Below are positions 42,469 to 51,102 of a stretch of 64,000 nt of DNA, in pieces. The translations under genes were made by a program, and so were the position numbers. The notes beneath the pieces were generated by a model, which saw only the letters and a list, made by a program, of their open reading frames with translations, had not been told where the DNA came from and ran no database searches. Source of the DNA: an uncultured Rhizobium sp. (GTDB lineage Bacteria > Pseudomonadota > Alphaproteobacteria > Rhizobiales > Rhizobiaceae); NCBI GenBank assembly GCA_945952045.1, contig CAMFHE010000006.1, positions 1 through 64,000 of the forward strand, read 5' to 3'. Position 1 is the first letter of the stretch. Each line of letters opens with the position of its first letter.

Positions 42469-43271
42469 TGACGCCGCTGCTCGATATCCGCAATCTCAGC
42501 CGCGACTATGCGCGCCCCGGCTTTTTCGGCAAGGGCGAGCGGGTTTCAGCGTTGCGCAACGTCGACCTCAGCCTGCAGCCGGGTGAAATCCTCGGCCTCG
42601 TCGGCGAAAGCGGCTCCGGCAAATCGACTCTGGCGCGGCTTGCCATGGTACTCGACCGGCCAAGCGGCGGCGAGGTTCTGTTCGAGGGCGAAAACCTCTT
42701 TGCCCTGCCGGCGCAGGACTTGCGGCAGCGGCGGCGGCATTTCCAGATGGTGTTTCAGGATCCGTTCGGCTCGCTCGATCCGCGCCACCGCGTCGGCCGT
42801 ATCGTCGCCGAGCCGCTGCATCTGCTGAGCCCCCGGCCATCGGCGGTGGAAGCGAAGGCAGAAATCGCGGCCATCCTCGAAGCCGTCGGCCTGCCGGAGG
42901 ATGCGGCGCTCCGTTTCCCGCACGAATTTTCCGGCGGACAGCGGCAGAGGATCGCGCTCGCCCGCGCGCTTGTCACGCGGCCGAAACTGGTCGTCGCAGA
43001 CGAGCCGGTCTCGGCGCTCGATCTCTCGGTGCAGGCGCAGGTCCTCGACCTGATCCTCGATCTCAACCAGAAATTCGGGACGACCTTCCTGTTCATCAGC
43101 CATGACCTGGCGGTTGTCGAATATATCGCGGACCGCGTCGCCGTCATGCGCGCCGGCGAAATCGTAGAAATCGGCGCAGCGGCCAAGGTATTTTCCGATC
43201 CGCAGCACGCCTATACGCGTTCGCTGCTGGCGACGCAGGCGCTGTTCACGGTGCCGGAGATGCAGGGCTGA
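42465..43271 (+). CDS. ABC peptide-type ATP-binding protein (DppF-like)
   Basis: A 268-residue ATPase beginning MMTPLLDIRNLSRDY. Walker A GESGSGKST lies near residue 45, Q-loop MVFQDPFGSLDPRHRV, signature FSGGQRQRIALARAL, Walker B LVVADEPVSALDLSV and switch FISHDLAVV are all canonical. HAYTRSLLATQALF closes the nucleotide-binding domain. It completes a five-component import system with the genes at 38372-42468. Its stop is only 3 bases from the stop of the convergent fusion gene on the other strand. Confidence 0.92.
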   Translation: MMTPLLDIRNLSRDYARPGFFGKGERVSALRNVDLSLQPGEILGLVGESGSGKSTLARLAMVLDRPSGGEVLFEGENLFALPAQDLRQRRRHFQMVFQDPFGSLDPRHRVGRIVAEPLHLLSPRPSAVEAKAEIAAILEAVGLPEDAALRFPHEFSGGQRQRIALARALVTRPKLVVADEPVSALDLSVQAQVLDLILDLNQKFGTTFLFISHDLAVVEYIADRVAVMRAGEIVEIGAAAKVFSDPQHAYTRSLLATQALFTVPEMQG

Positions 43272-43274
43272 GAC

Positions 43275-46205
43275 TTACCAGCCCTCTTCCAGAACCCTTG
43301 CCAGACTATCGGCGAAGAAATCGGCGCTCTCGCGGGAAAGGCAGAGCGGCGGCTTGATCTTCAGCACGTTGAGATAATCGCCGGTCGGCTGCATGATGAC
43401 GCCGAGATCGAGCAGGCGGTCGCAGATTGCGGCCGTCTCCTGCGTTGCCGGTTGCAGCGTCTGGCGGTCGCGGACGAACTCGACACCGAGATAAAGCCCC
43501 ATGCCGTGCACGGCACCGACGATGGGGAAACGCTGGCCCAGCGCTTCCAGCCTTGCCTTCAGGTGGTCGCCGATATCGCGGGCGTTCTCCTGCAATTCCT
43601 CGTCTGTCATGATGTCGAGCACGGTCATGCCGACCGTGCAGCTGACAGGGCTGCCGCCGGCAGACGAGAAGAAATAGCCGCCTTCCCGCTCCAGCGCTTC
43701 GGCAATCGCCTTGCTGGTGATGACGGCGCCGAGCGGATGGCCGTTGCCCATGCCCTTGGCGATGGTGATGATGTCGGGCTCGACGCCCTGCTGGTCGAAA
43801 CCCCAGAAATAATGCCCGAGGCGGCCATAGCCGACCTGCACTTCATCGGCGATGCACACGCCACCGCGGGCGCGCACTTCTGCGTAGATTTCCTTGAGAT
43901 AGCCTGGCGGCAAGGGAATGCCGCCGGCATTGCCGTAGACGGTTTCGCAGATGAAGCCGGCGAGCTTTTCGCCCTTGCGGTCGACATCCTCAAACAGCGG
44001 CATGGCCGCGCCGACATAATCCTGCGTCGAATTCTCGCCGCGATACAGGCCGCGATAGGTGTTGGGCGACATGATCGGATGCACCCAGTCCGGTCGGGTC
44101 GACAGCGCTTTGGGATTGTCGGCGATCGAGGTCGAGACGGCGTCGCTGGCGACCGACCAGCCATGATAGCCTTCCAGCAGGCAGACCATGTTTTTCGCGC
44201 CCGAGGCCGCCCAGGCGAGGCGAATCGCGAGATCATTGGCTTCGGAGCCGCTGTTGACGAGGAAGACGGTGTCGAGCTTTTCCGGCGCCAGCGAGGCCAG
44301 CCGCTCGGAGAATTCGGCGACCGCTTTGTAATGGAAGCGAGAATTGGTGTTCAGCATCGACCATTGCCGGTAGACGGCATCCGCCAGGCGCGGGTGGCCG
44401 TGGCCGACGATGGAGACGTTGTTGACCATGTCGAGATAGGCGCGGCCCGAGGTCGAGAACATGTGTTCCTTCCAGCCGCGCTCGATCTGCGGCGGGTTGG
44501 AATAATAGTTCTTCTGCGGCTTGGCGAAATGGCGGGTGCGGCGGGCGAGAAGATCGTCGCCATCAAGCTCGGGCGCATCGCAATCGCTGCCGAGAACGAG
44601 CGACGGCGACGGGCTGAGCTTGCGCCAGATCGCCGCCTGCGACGGGCGGCAGAAATAGGGCGGGAACAGGCCGGCTTCCGTCGAAAGCTGCACACGCATC
44701 AGGCCGAAATGGCCGGCCGTGCCTTCCACGGTGCCGAGCGGCTCGCCTTCGGAGAGCGTTATCCCGGCCTCATGCAGGCAATCGAGGCCGAGCAGATGCA
44801 GGTGGATGCCCTCCCCCGCCAGAACCGTGCGCTCATTGTAGCGCTCGATACGGCCGGCAAAAGGGGCTGCCGTCTGGAAACCGGCCGGCAGGCAGAGATC
44901 GACATGCAGCGCATAGGTTTCGGGCTCTGCGGTGGAGCGCAGATTGGTTTCCGTCAGGCGATATTCGCCGTAGCGGGTAATCGCAATGCCGGTTTCGCGC
45001 GCCGCCTGTTCCAGCAGCTTCAGCTCCATGCCGCGCCTGAGGAAATTATCCTGCTCGAAATGCGGGCTGGCGATATCCAGCGACAAGAGGCGGATGGCAT
45101 CCGTGCCGACGCCGGGCAACAACGGACCGATGGCCGGCCGCTCCGGGGCGGGGTCGGCCATGTCGAGCGCGGCGAGGATCGCCTGCTCCATCACCACATG
45201 CGGCAGCGAGATCGCCACTTCGAAAATCGTGCGCTCATGCTCGATATTGCCGAGCACATAGGCATTGTCCGGCTCGACGGCCAGTTGCTGCTCGCTGCTG
45301 GCCACGAGAATGCAGGCGCGGGCGACGATCAGCGGCCACAATGCCTTGGCTTCCGCCGCGTTCAGCGGATTGACGGCGTGATAGGCGCGAATGGCCGGCA
45401 GGATGAAGAACGGATTGCCGTCGGCGTGATGCAGCAAGGCCGAGCAGGTGACGGCGAGATCGGCGGCGAGCCAGCCATTGAGAATATCGCCGAAATCGAT
45501 GACGCCGTCGGGGATCAGCCGGCCCGTATCGTTGGGGCGGGCAACCACATTGTCGTCGGTGACGTCGTGGTGGATCGCCTGGATGCGCATGTCTTCCGCC
45601 AGCGGCTGGATGCGCCTGATGGCGGCGACCATGGCCTTGGCGATGCGGTCGCGCGCCTGCGTATCGGTGATCGCCTGCAGGAGATGCAGCGCCACCTGAC
45701 CGGCACGGCGCAAATCCCATTGCAGCTCGCGCTCAAGGCCGGGATGCTCGAAATCGGCGAGATTGACGGCGATGCGGGCGGCAAGCGTGCCAAGTGCTGC
45801 AACCGTCGTCTCGCTCAGGTACTTGCGCTGCGTCAACGGTTCGCCGTCGAGATAGGTGAGCAGGCGCACCTGATATTCGTCGCCGCCGACGGCGAGAAAG
45901 AGAATGTCGTCGCCATTGGAGGCCTTGACCGGAGCGGGAACGCGCGGGCTGTCGGGCTTGGCGGCCAGATGTTGCATGGCGGCGTTCTGCGCCTCCAGCT
46001 CGACGGTCGCATATTCCATGCGGCTGATCTTGAGCACGTAGCGGCTTTCGCCGGTATCGATGCGGTAATTGCGGTCCTGCTGGCTGCCGAGTTCGGTGAC
46101 CTCGCCCTTCAGTTCGTAGAATGTATCGAGGATCGCAGCCGCTTCCTCCGCCGTCACGTCCGGCCGTGGCAATTGCGTGCGCTGAAGGAGCGTATCGTCC
46201 GCCAT
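43275..46205 (-). CDS. Trifunctional-looking fusion: APH-fold kinase, M23-like middle domain, class-III aminotransferase-type phospho-lyase
   Basis: A 976-residue fusion. Residues about 20-300 are an APH/choline-kinase-fold kinase with the catalytic loop His212-x-Asp214-x4-Asn219 (IHHDVTDDN) and the metal-binding DFGD at 237-240. The middle part (about 420-560) resembles a degenerate M23 peptidase/biotinyl-like beta domain (GIHLHLLGLD, LGTVEGTAGHFG). Residues about 570-970 are a class-III aminotransferase with DEVQVGYGR and PLP Lys817 in IAKGMGNGHPLG. The two end domains correspond to human hydroxylysine kinase and the AGXT2L1/AGXT2L2 phospho-lyases, which act in sequence on hydroxylysine or phosphoethanolamine. 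A fused enzyme would phosphorylate an amino alcohol and then eliminate phosphate. The peptide importer converges on it. Confidence 0.85.
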   Translation of the reverse strand: MADDTLLQRTQLPRPDVTAEEAAAILDTFYELKGEVTELGSQQDRNYRIDTGESRYVLKISRMEYATVELEAQNAAMQHLAAKPDSPRVPAPVKASNGDDILFLAVGGDEYQVRLLTYLDGEPLTQRKYLSETTVAALGTLAARIAVNLADFEHPGLERELQWDLRRAGQVALHLLQAITDTQARDRIAKAMVAAIRRIQPLAEDMRIQAIHHDVTDDNVVARPNDTGRLIPDGVIDFGDILNGWLAADLAVTCSALLHHADGNPFFILPAIRAYHAVNPLNAAEAKALWPLIVARACILVASSEQQLAVEPDNAYVLGNIEHERTIFEVAISLPHVVMEQAILAALDMADPAPERPAIGPLLPGVGTDAIRLLSLDIASPHFEQDNFLRRGMELKLLEQAARETGIAITRYGEYRLTETNLRSTAEPETYALHVDLCLPAGFQTAAPFAGRIERYNERTVLAGEGIHLHLLGLDCLHEAGITLSEGEPLGTVEGTAGHFGLMRVQLSTEAGLFPPYFCRPSQAAIWRKLSPSPSLVLGSDCDAPELDGDDLLARRTRHFAKPQKNYYSNPPQIERGWKEHMFSTSGRAYLDMVNNVSIVGHGHPRLADAVYRQWSMLNTNSRFHYKAVAEFSERLASLAPEKLDTVFLVNSGSEANDLAIRLAWAASGAKNMVCLLEGYHGWSVASDAVSTSIADNPKALSTRPDWVHPIMSPNTYRGLYRGENSTQDYVGAAMPLFEDVDRKGEKLAGFICETVYGNAGGIPLPPGYLKEIYAEVRARGGVCIADEVQVGYGRLGHYFWGFDQQGVEPDIITIAKGMGNGHPLGAVITSKAIAEALEREGGYFFSSAGGSPVSCTVGMTVLDIMTDEELQENARDIGDHLKARLEALGQRFPIVGAVHGMGLYLGVEFVRDRQTLQPATQETAAICDRLLDLGVIMQPTGDYLNVLKIKPPLCLSRESADFFADSLARVLEEGW

Positions 46206-46363
46206 AGAATCCCCCGAGAATCAATCGAAACGACTGTAGCTGCAAGGCAATAGGCCTGCAAAGCCGGCCAGCGGAGCAGAAAGCTAAAAACCGTTGGATT
46301 TCGGGGGATTGCGCCTTTTTTGCCGCGCGCGGACCGGTTTTCGGCCCGCGCGAAGTGATTGCG

Positions 46364-47437
46364 TCAGTGTGACGGCGCCAGTTGCCCGGCGCGTTCGCGG
46401 CGGTTGTGGCGCACCGACGCCCAGAAGGAAATGCCGATCAGCGTCGCGCCGCCGAGACCGGTAATCACTTCCGGAATGTGGAACATCGTCTGCACATACA
46501 TGATCACCGCAAGGATCAGGATTGCATAGAACGCCCCATGTTCGAGGTAGCGATATTCGGCGAGCGTGCCCTTTTCGACCAGCATGATGGTCATAGAGCG
46601 CACATACATGGCGCCGATACCGAGGCCGATGGCGATGATGAACAGGTTCTGCGTCAGGGCAAAGGCGCCGATGACGCCATCGAAGGAGAAGCTGGCATCC
46701 AGCACTTCCAGATAGAGGAAGGCGCCGAAGCCGCCCTTGGCCGCCTCGCTCATCGCACGCTGCGAATAGTCGAGCAAGCCGCCGATGACTTCCACTGCAA
46801 GGAAGGTCAGGAGGCCGTAGATTGCCGAATAAAGGAAGGTCGTGGATTCCTCACCTTCCAGCATCGCGGCGAAAACCAGGATAGCCAAAAGCACGATGGC
46901 GATCTCGACACCCTTGATCGAGGCGAATTTCGCCATGCGCGATTCCAGCATGCTGAACCAGTGGACCTCCTTCTCATGGTTGAAGAAGTAGGAGAGACCG
47001 ACCATCATCAGGAAGGTGCCGCCGAACGCGGCGATCGGCAGATGGGCGTCGTTCATGATGCGCGCATATTCATCCGGCTGCTTGGCCGCGAGGATGACGG
47101 CCTCGATCGGTCCGATGCCCGCCGCGATGACGACGATGGCCAGGGGGAAGACGATGCGCATGCCGAAGACGGCGATGATGATGCCCCAGGTCAGGAAGCG
47201 ATGCTGCCAGACCGGCGTCATGTCCTTGAGTTTGTTGGCATTGACGATGGCATTGTCGAAAGAGAGCGAAATTTCGAGAACTGCGAGCACGACGCAGATG
47301 AAGAAGACCGTGGCCATGCCGGAAAGCGTTCCGGTCGAGGCCCAGCCGAGCCAGGCGCCGAGCACGAGGCCAAGCCCCGTGACGATGAAGGCCCAGACGA
47401 AATAGCTCAGGGTGGGTTTTGAGGAGAGAGCGTTCAT
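46364..47437 (-). CDS. DUF475 family integral membrane protein (TerC-related)
   Basis: A 357-residue membrane protein with about nine hydrophobic segments. Two internal repeats carry acidic membrane motifs, EISLSFDNAIVNANKL near residue 56 and EVLDASFSFDGVIGAF near residue 243, as in the TerC/LysE-like superfamily where such residues bind metal ions. DUF475 proteins are sometimes found with tellurite or metal stress genes; a manganese or other divalent-ion export role is an inference. It is preceded by a leader of nearly 300 bases that contains a hairpin. No partner gene is in an operon with it. Confidence 0.87.
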   Translation of the reverse strand: MNALSSKPTLSYFVWAFIVTGLGLVLGAWLGWASTGTLSGMATVFFICVVLAVLEISLSFDNAIVNANKLKDMTPVWQHRFLTWGIIIAVFGMRIVFPLAIVVIAAGIGPIEAVILAAKQPDEYARIMNDAHLPIAAFGGTFLMMVGLSYFFNHEKEVHWFSMLESRMAKFASIKGVEIAIVLLAILVFAAMLEGEESTTFLYSAIYGLLTFLAVEVIGGLLDYSQRAMSEAAKGGFGAFLYLEVLDASFSFDGVIGAFALTQNLFIIAIGLGIGAMYVRSMTIMLVEKGTLAEYRYLEHGAFYAILILAVIMYVQTMFHIPEVITGLGGATLIGISFWASVRHNRRERAGQLAPSH

Positions 47438-47565
47438 GCGCGTACCCCCCTCTTGCTTGCAAAACGGGTAAACACCGCAACGCCGGAAGCGTCATGCGGG
47501 CAAGGCATGGAGAAGTTGTTCATGGGTTTGAATCCGCCGGCTTATCTGCAGGCGGTACCGACATC

Positions 47566-47590
47566 GCGAGAGCGCCGTAAAAACTCTCGC
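47566..47590. other. Hairpin in the leader between DUF475 and the FCD-GntR gene
   Basis: GCGAGAG and CTCTCGC form a 7-base-pair stem with an 11-base loop, 129 bases upstream of the DUF475 start. The whole 293-base divergent region (47438-47730) holds no convincing gene. TerC-like genes are often controlled by a manganese riboswitch; I do not see its conserved loop sequence here, so only the hairpin is reported. Confidence 0.35.
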
Positions 47591-47730
47591 CAGAGGGGCC
47601 CGGCACCAAAGTTCCGTTCATGCGCCGATGTCTGGCTGCATGACGTCCCAGTAATTAATCGCAAATCCCGCCACGTCAAGCCCCGGGCGAATTTGGCCTT
47701 GACGAAACGGTAAACTTGGGAAAAGCTAAG

Positions 47731-48543
47731 ATGTCAGACCAATTTGAGGTCGATCAAGAATTCGCGCCTGTAGCCCGTCAGCCGGCTGCGGAGCTCATGC
47801 GAACCGGGAACGAAAGACAGGGAATGGCAGAGCAATCGTCGCGGCCGGTCATACGGCCGCTGCCGCCGATGGACCGTGCGCGGCAGGTCACCGAAGCGCT
47901 GGTGGATTACGTCGCCGAGGCGAAGCTGCAGGCCGGCGACCGCCTGCCGGCAGAACGCGAGCTGATGGAGGCGCTGGCCGTCGGACGCTCCACGATCCGC
48001 GAGGCGATCCGCCATTTCCAGGCGCTCGGTGTTATCGAGACGCGCAAAGGCAGCGGCACCTATCTGCTGAAGCCGATCTCCAAGGCGACCATTCACATGC
48101 CGCTATCGCTCGATACGGTGCATCTGCGCGACGTGCTGTTGCAGACGCTAGAGGTGCGCCGTGGCATCGAATGCGAGGCCGGCATGGTGGCGGCGCGGCG
48201 GCGGACATCGGAGGATCTGCGCCTTATCGAGCAGAAACTCGACGAGATGGAGCGCGTGCATCTGGAAAAGGGCGCTTCCGGACCTGAGGATCTGGCCTTT
48301 CACCTGGCGATCTACGACGCCACCCACAATCCGCTGTTCCGCCAGCTTCTGGAGCAGATGCGCGAAACATTCGAGCGGTTCTGGGAGCATCCCTTCGACC
48401 GCGAGGACTTCGCCCGCCGCTCCTTCCCCTATCACCGCACGCTGTTCAACGCCATTGCCGCCCAGGATACCGAGGCGGCGCGGCGCGAAACGCTGAAAAT
48501 CCTCGACGTCGTCGAGGAAGACATCAAGGACATGTCCCGATGA
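47731..48543 (+). CDS. GntR family regulator, FCD/FadR subfamily
   Basis: A regulator of about 270 residues with a winged helix (about residues 50-120, RLPAERELMEALAVGRSTIREAIRHFQALGV split by the recognition helix) and an all-helical FCD effector domain (about 135-260, with the metal-site pattern of FHLAIYDATHNPLFR and FPYHRTLFNAI). The ATG at 47731 is used; TTG at 47716 and ATG at 47824 are alternatives, the last giving a usual-length protein. The stop overlaps the PLP-enzyme gene by ATGA, so regulator, enzyme and importer are one operon. FCD regulators respond to organic acids, often with a bound metal. Confidence 0.88.
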   Translation: MSDQFEVDQEFAPVARQPAAELMRTGNERQGMAEQSSRPVIRPLPPMDRARQVTEALVDYVAEAKLQAGDRLPAERELMEALAVGRSTIREAIRHFQALGVIETRKGSGTYLLKPISKATIHMPLSLDTVHLRDVLLQTLEVRRGIECEAGMVAARRRTSEDLRLIEQKLDEMERVHLEKGASGPEDLAFHLAIYDATHNPLFRQLLEQMRETFERFWEHPFDREDFARRSFPYHRTLFNAIAAQDTEAARRETLKILDVVEEDIKDMSR

Positions 48544-49715
48544 CCCAAGATGCCGATCCCTTCGATCTGGCTTCCCTAATCACCGCCCACGACGCCGGCC
48601 ATTTCGCCGATGCCGTCGTGCCGCCGATCTTCCAGACCTCGCTATTCACCTTCGGCAGCTATGACGAGATGGTCTCCGCCTATCGCGGCGAGATTGTCCG
48701 GCCGATCTATTCGCGCGGCCTCAATCCGACGGTCCGCGCCTTCGAGGAGATGCTGGCCAAGCTCGAAGGCGGTGAGGACGCCATCGGTTTTGCCAGCGGG
48801 ATGGCGGCAATCTCGGCCTCGGTCTTGAGCTTCGTCGAGCCGGGCGACCGTATCGTCGCCGTGCGCCATGTCTATCCCGATGCCTTCCGCCTGTTCGGCA
48901 CCTATCTGAAGCGCATGAAGATCGAGGTCACCTATGTCGATGGCCGCGACGAGGAGGCGGTCGGCAAGGCGCTGCCCGGTGCAAAGCTGTTCTACATGGA
49001 AAGCCCGACAAGCTGGGTGATGGAAGCCCACGACGTCGGCGCGCTGGCGGCGCTCGCGAAGCGCCATGGCGTGCTGACCATGATAGACAACAGCTGGGCA
49101 AGCCCGATCTTCCAGAGGCCGCTCAGCCTCGGCGTCGATCTCGTCATCCATTCGGCCTCGAAATATCTCGGCGGCCATAGCGATGTCGTGTCCGGCGTCG
49201 TCACCGGATCGAAGGAACTGATCGGCCGCATCCGCTCGGAAGCCTATCCCTATCTCGGTGGAAAGATGGCGCCCTTCGATGCCTGGCTTCTGGTGCGCGG
49301 CCTGCGCACCTTGCCGATCCGCATGAAGGCGCATGAGGCGGCGGCGATGACCATTGCCCAGCGGCTTCAGGCGCTGGATGTCGTCGAGACCGTCTGCCAC
49401 CCGGGCCTTGCCAATCGCCTGCCGGCCGGGCTCACCGGCACATCCGGTCTGTTTTCCTTCATTTTCCGCGATGGCGTCGATGTCAGAACCTTCGCCGACA
49501 CCCTGAAGCTGTTCAAGCTCGGCGTGAGCTGGGGTGGCCACGAAAGCCTGATCGTGCCCGGCGAAGTCGTGCTGGAGCAGAAGGCGCAACCGAATTCCGC
49601 GCAAACCTTTGGCATTTCCGCGCGGTCTGTCCGCCTGCATGTCGGCCTCGAAGGGGCCGAAGCCTTGTGGGCCGATATCGAGCAAGCGCTCGACGCTGCT
49701 CGCATCAAAACCTAG
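48540..49715 (+). CDS. Cys/Met-metabolism-type PLP-dependent enzyme (cystathionine lyase/synthase family), module B
   Basis: A 391-residue fold-type I PLP enzyme. Landmarks are PIYSRGLNPT, FASGMAAISASVLSF, YMESPTSWVMEAHD, MIDNSWASPIFQ with the pyridine-binding Asp, and SASKYLGGHSDVVSG with the Schiff-base Lys208. It is clearly diverged from the module A enzyme (21445), with different residues around the substrate loop, so this is not a simple recent duplication. It is translationally coupled to the FCD-GntR gene and lies 42 bases before a sugar-type ABC operon. An elimination or transfer reaction on the imported compound is likely. Confidence 0.88.
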   Translation: MTQDADPFDLASLITAHDAGHFADAVVPPIFQTSLFTFGSYDEMVSAYRGEIVRPIYSRGLNPTVRAFEEMLAKLEGGEDAIGFASGMAAISASVLSFVEPGDRIVAVRHVYPDAFRLFGTYLKRMKIEVTYVDGRDEEAVGKALPGAKLFYMESPTSWVMEAHDVGALAALAKRHGVLTMIDNSWASPIFQRPLSLGVDLVIHSASKYLGGHSDVVSGVVTGSKELIGRIRSEAYPYLGGKMAPFDAWLLVRGLRTLPIRMKAHEAAAMTIAQRLQALDVVETVCHPGLANRLPAGLTGTSGLFSFIFRDGVDVRTFADTLKLFKLGVSWGGHESLIVPGEVVLEQKAQPNSAQTFGISARSVRLHVGLEGAEALWADIEQALDAARIKT

Positions 49716-49757
49716 TCGAAACAGCTGGTTACCAAAAATCAAAGGAGGGGAATAACG

Positions 49758-51014
49758 ATGAAGAAGCTGATAACCGCCACCCTGCTGGCCACGATGATGG
49801 CGGGCACCGCCATGGCTGATACGACGCTGAAGCTGGTCGAAGTCATCACCAGCCCGGAGCGGACCGAAACGCTGAAATCCATCGTCGGCAAGTTCGAGGC
49901 GGCCAATCGCGGCACCAAGGTCGAGATCATCTCGCTGCCCTGGAACGAAGCCTTCCAGAAATTCGCCACCATGGTCTCGGCGGGCGACATTCCCGACGTG
50001 ATGGAAATGCCCGATACCTGGCTGTCGCTCTATGCCAATAACGGCATGCTGGAGAGCCTCGAGCCCTATCTGGAAAAGTGGGAGCACACCAAGGAATTGA
50101 CGCCGCGCGCTCTTGAACTCGGCCGCGACGTCAAGAAAACCGCCTATATGCTGCCCTATGGCTTCTATCTGCGCGCCATGTTCTACAACAAGAAGCTTTT
50201 GAAGCAGGCCGGTATTTCCGAGCCGCCGAAGACCATGGAAGACTTCACCAAGGCCTCGGAAGCCGTTTCCAAGCTGCCGGGCAAGTATGGCTATTGCATG
50301 CGCGGCGGTCCGGGGGGGCTGAACGGCTGGATGATCTTCGCCGCCTCCATGGCCGGCAGCAACAAATATTTCAATGAAGACGGCACCTCGACCATGAACA
50401 GCGAAGGCTGGGCGAAGGGGCTGGAATGGATGGTCGACCTCTACAAGAAGGGTTATGCGCCGAAGGACAGCGTCAACTGGGGCTTCAACGAAGTCGTCGC
50501 CGGCTTCTATTCCGGCACCTGCGCCTTCCTCGACCAGGATCCGGATGCGCTGATCGCCATTGCCGAGCGCATGAACAAGGATGATTTCGGCGTTGCGCCG
50601 CTGCCGAAGGGACCGGACGGTAAGTCCTTCCCGACGATCGGTTACGGCGGCTGGTCGATGTTTACCTCCAGCCAGAACAAGGATCTTTCCTGGAAGTTGA
50701 TCGCCACGCTCGAAGGGCCGGAAGGCAATATCGAGTGGAACAAGCGCATCGGCGCCCTGCCCGCCTATACGGCTGCGGAAAAGGATCCCTTCTATGCCGG
50801 CGACCAGTTCAAGGGCTGGTTCCAGGAACTGGCCGATCCGAACACCACGCCGACGGTGATGCCGACCTATCTGGAAGAATTCGCCTTCTTCAAGGATTCG
50901 CTGGCGATCAAGACGTCGCAGCAGGCGCTGCTCGGCGAAATCTCGCCAAAGGAACTGGCCGACCAATGGGCCGATTACCTGACCAAGGCGCAGCAGAAGC
51001 ATCTGAGCAAATAA
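49758..51014 (+). CDS. ABC sugar-type substrate-binding protein (family 1), module B
   Basis: A 418-residue periplasmic binding protein. The signal peptide MKKLITATLLATMMAGTAMA is cleaved before DTTLKLVEVITSPER. AAAGGAGGGG before the ATG is the strongest ribosome site in the window, as expected for an abundant binding protein. Landmarks are IVGKFEAANRGTKVEI, SAGDIPDVMEMPDTWL and EGPEGNIEWNKRIGALPAY. A hairpin at 51024-51050 follows the stop. It is preceded closely by the PLP-enzyme gene, so the first promoter is probably upstream of the regulator gene. Confidence 0.9.
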   Translation: MKKLITATLLATMMAGTAMADTTLKLVEVITSPERTETLKSIVGKFEAANRGTKVEIISLPWNEAFQKFATMVSAGDIPDVMEMPDTWLSLYANNGMLESLEPYLEKWEHTKELTPRALELGRDVKKTAYMLPYGFYLRAMFYNKKLLKQAGISEPPKTMEDFTKASEAVSKLPGKYGYCMRGGPGGLNGWMIFAASMAGSNKYFNEDGTSTMNSEGWAKGLEWMVDLYKKGYAPKDSVNWGFNEVVAGFYSGTCAFLDQDPDALIAIAERMNKDDFGVAPLPKGPDGKSFPTIGYGGWSMFTSSQNKDLSWKLIATLEGPEGNIEWNKRIGALPAYTAAEKDPFYAGDQFKGWFQELADPNTTPTVMPTYLEEFAFFKDSLAIKTSQQALLGEISPKELADQWADYLTKAQQKHLSK

Positions 51015-51023
51015 GACCTCCGG

Positions 51024-51050
51024 GCGGCGGTGGGTGGACCATCGCCGCCT
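51024..51050 (+). other. Stem-loop after the module B binding-protein gene
   Basis: GGCGGCGGTGG and CCATCGCCGCC form an 11-base-pair stem (one G-T pair) with a 5-base loop, 9 bases after the stop. Only three T residues follow. It is in the same position as the hairpins at 19642 and 31636 in the other two importer operons. Confidence 0.62.
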
Positions 51051-51102
51051 TTGCCCACCGCGCCGACAGACGGCGAAAAACGCCGCGAGGGGAATTTGGC
51101 CG

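Noticed and set aside
37307..43271. Nickel or opine importer instead of peptide importer
   Set aside because: No nik-type His motifs or opine-catabolism genes are present; peptide type is the safer family-level label.
43452..46253. 933-codon open frame antisense to the fusion gene
   Set aside because: Codon-bias shadow of the 976-residue fusion; the composition is typical of an antisense frame (rich in His, Arg, Gly, Asp) with no motif.
47438..47600. Possible yybP-ykoY manganese riboswitch upstream of the DUF475 gene
   Set aside because: A hairpin is present, but I cannot find the conserved internal-loop sequence of this riboswitch class.
47453..47713. 86-codon open frame in the DUF475/FCD-GntR divergent region
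   Set aside because: No ribosome site, unusual composition and position over the promoter region; not supported as a gene.
48642..51002. 786-codon open frame antisense to the PLP enzyme and binding protein
   Set aside because: It spans two convincing plus-strand genes with strong ribosome sites and motifs; no features of its own.
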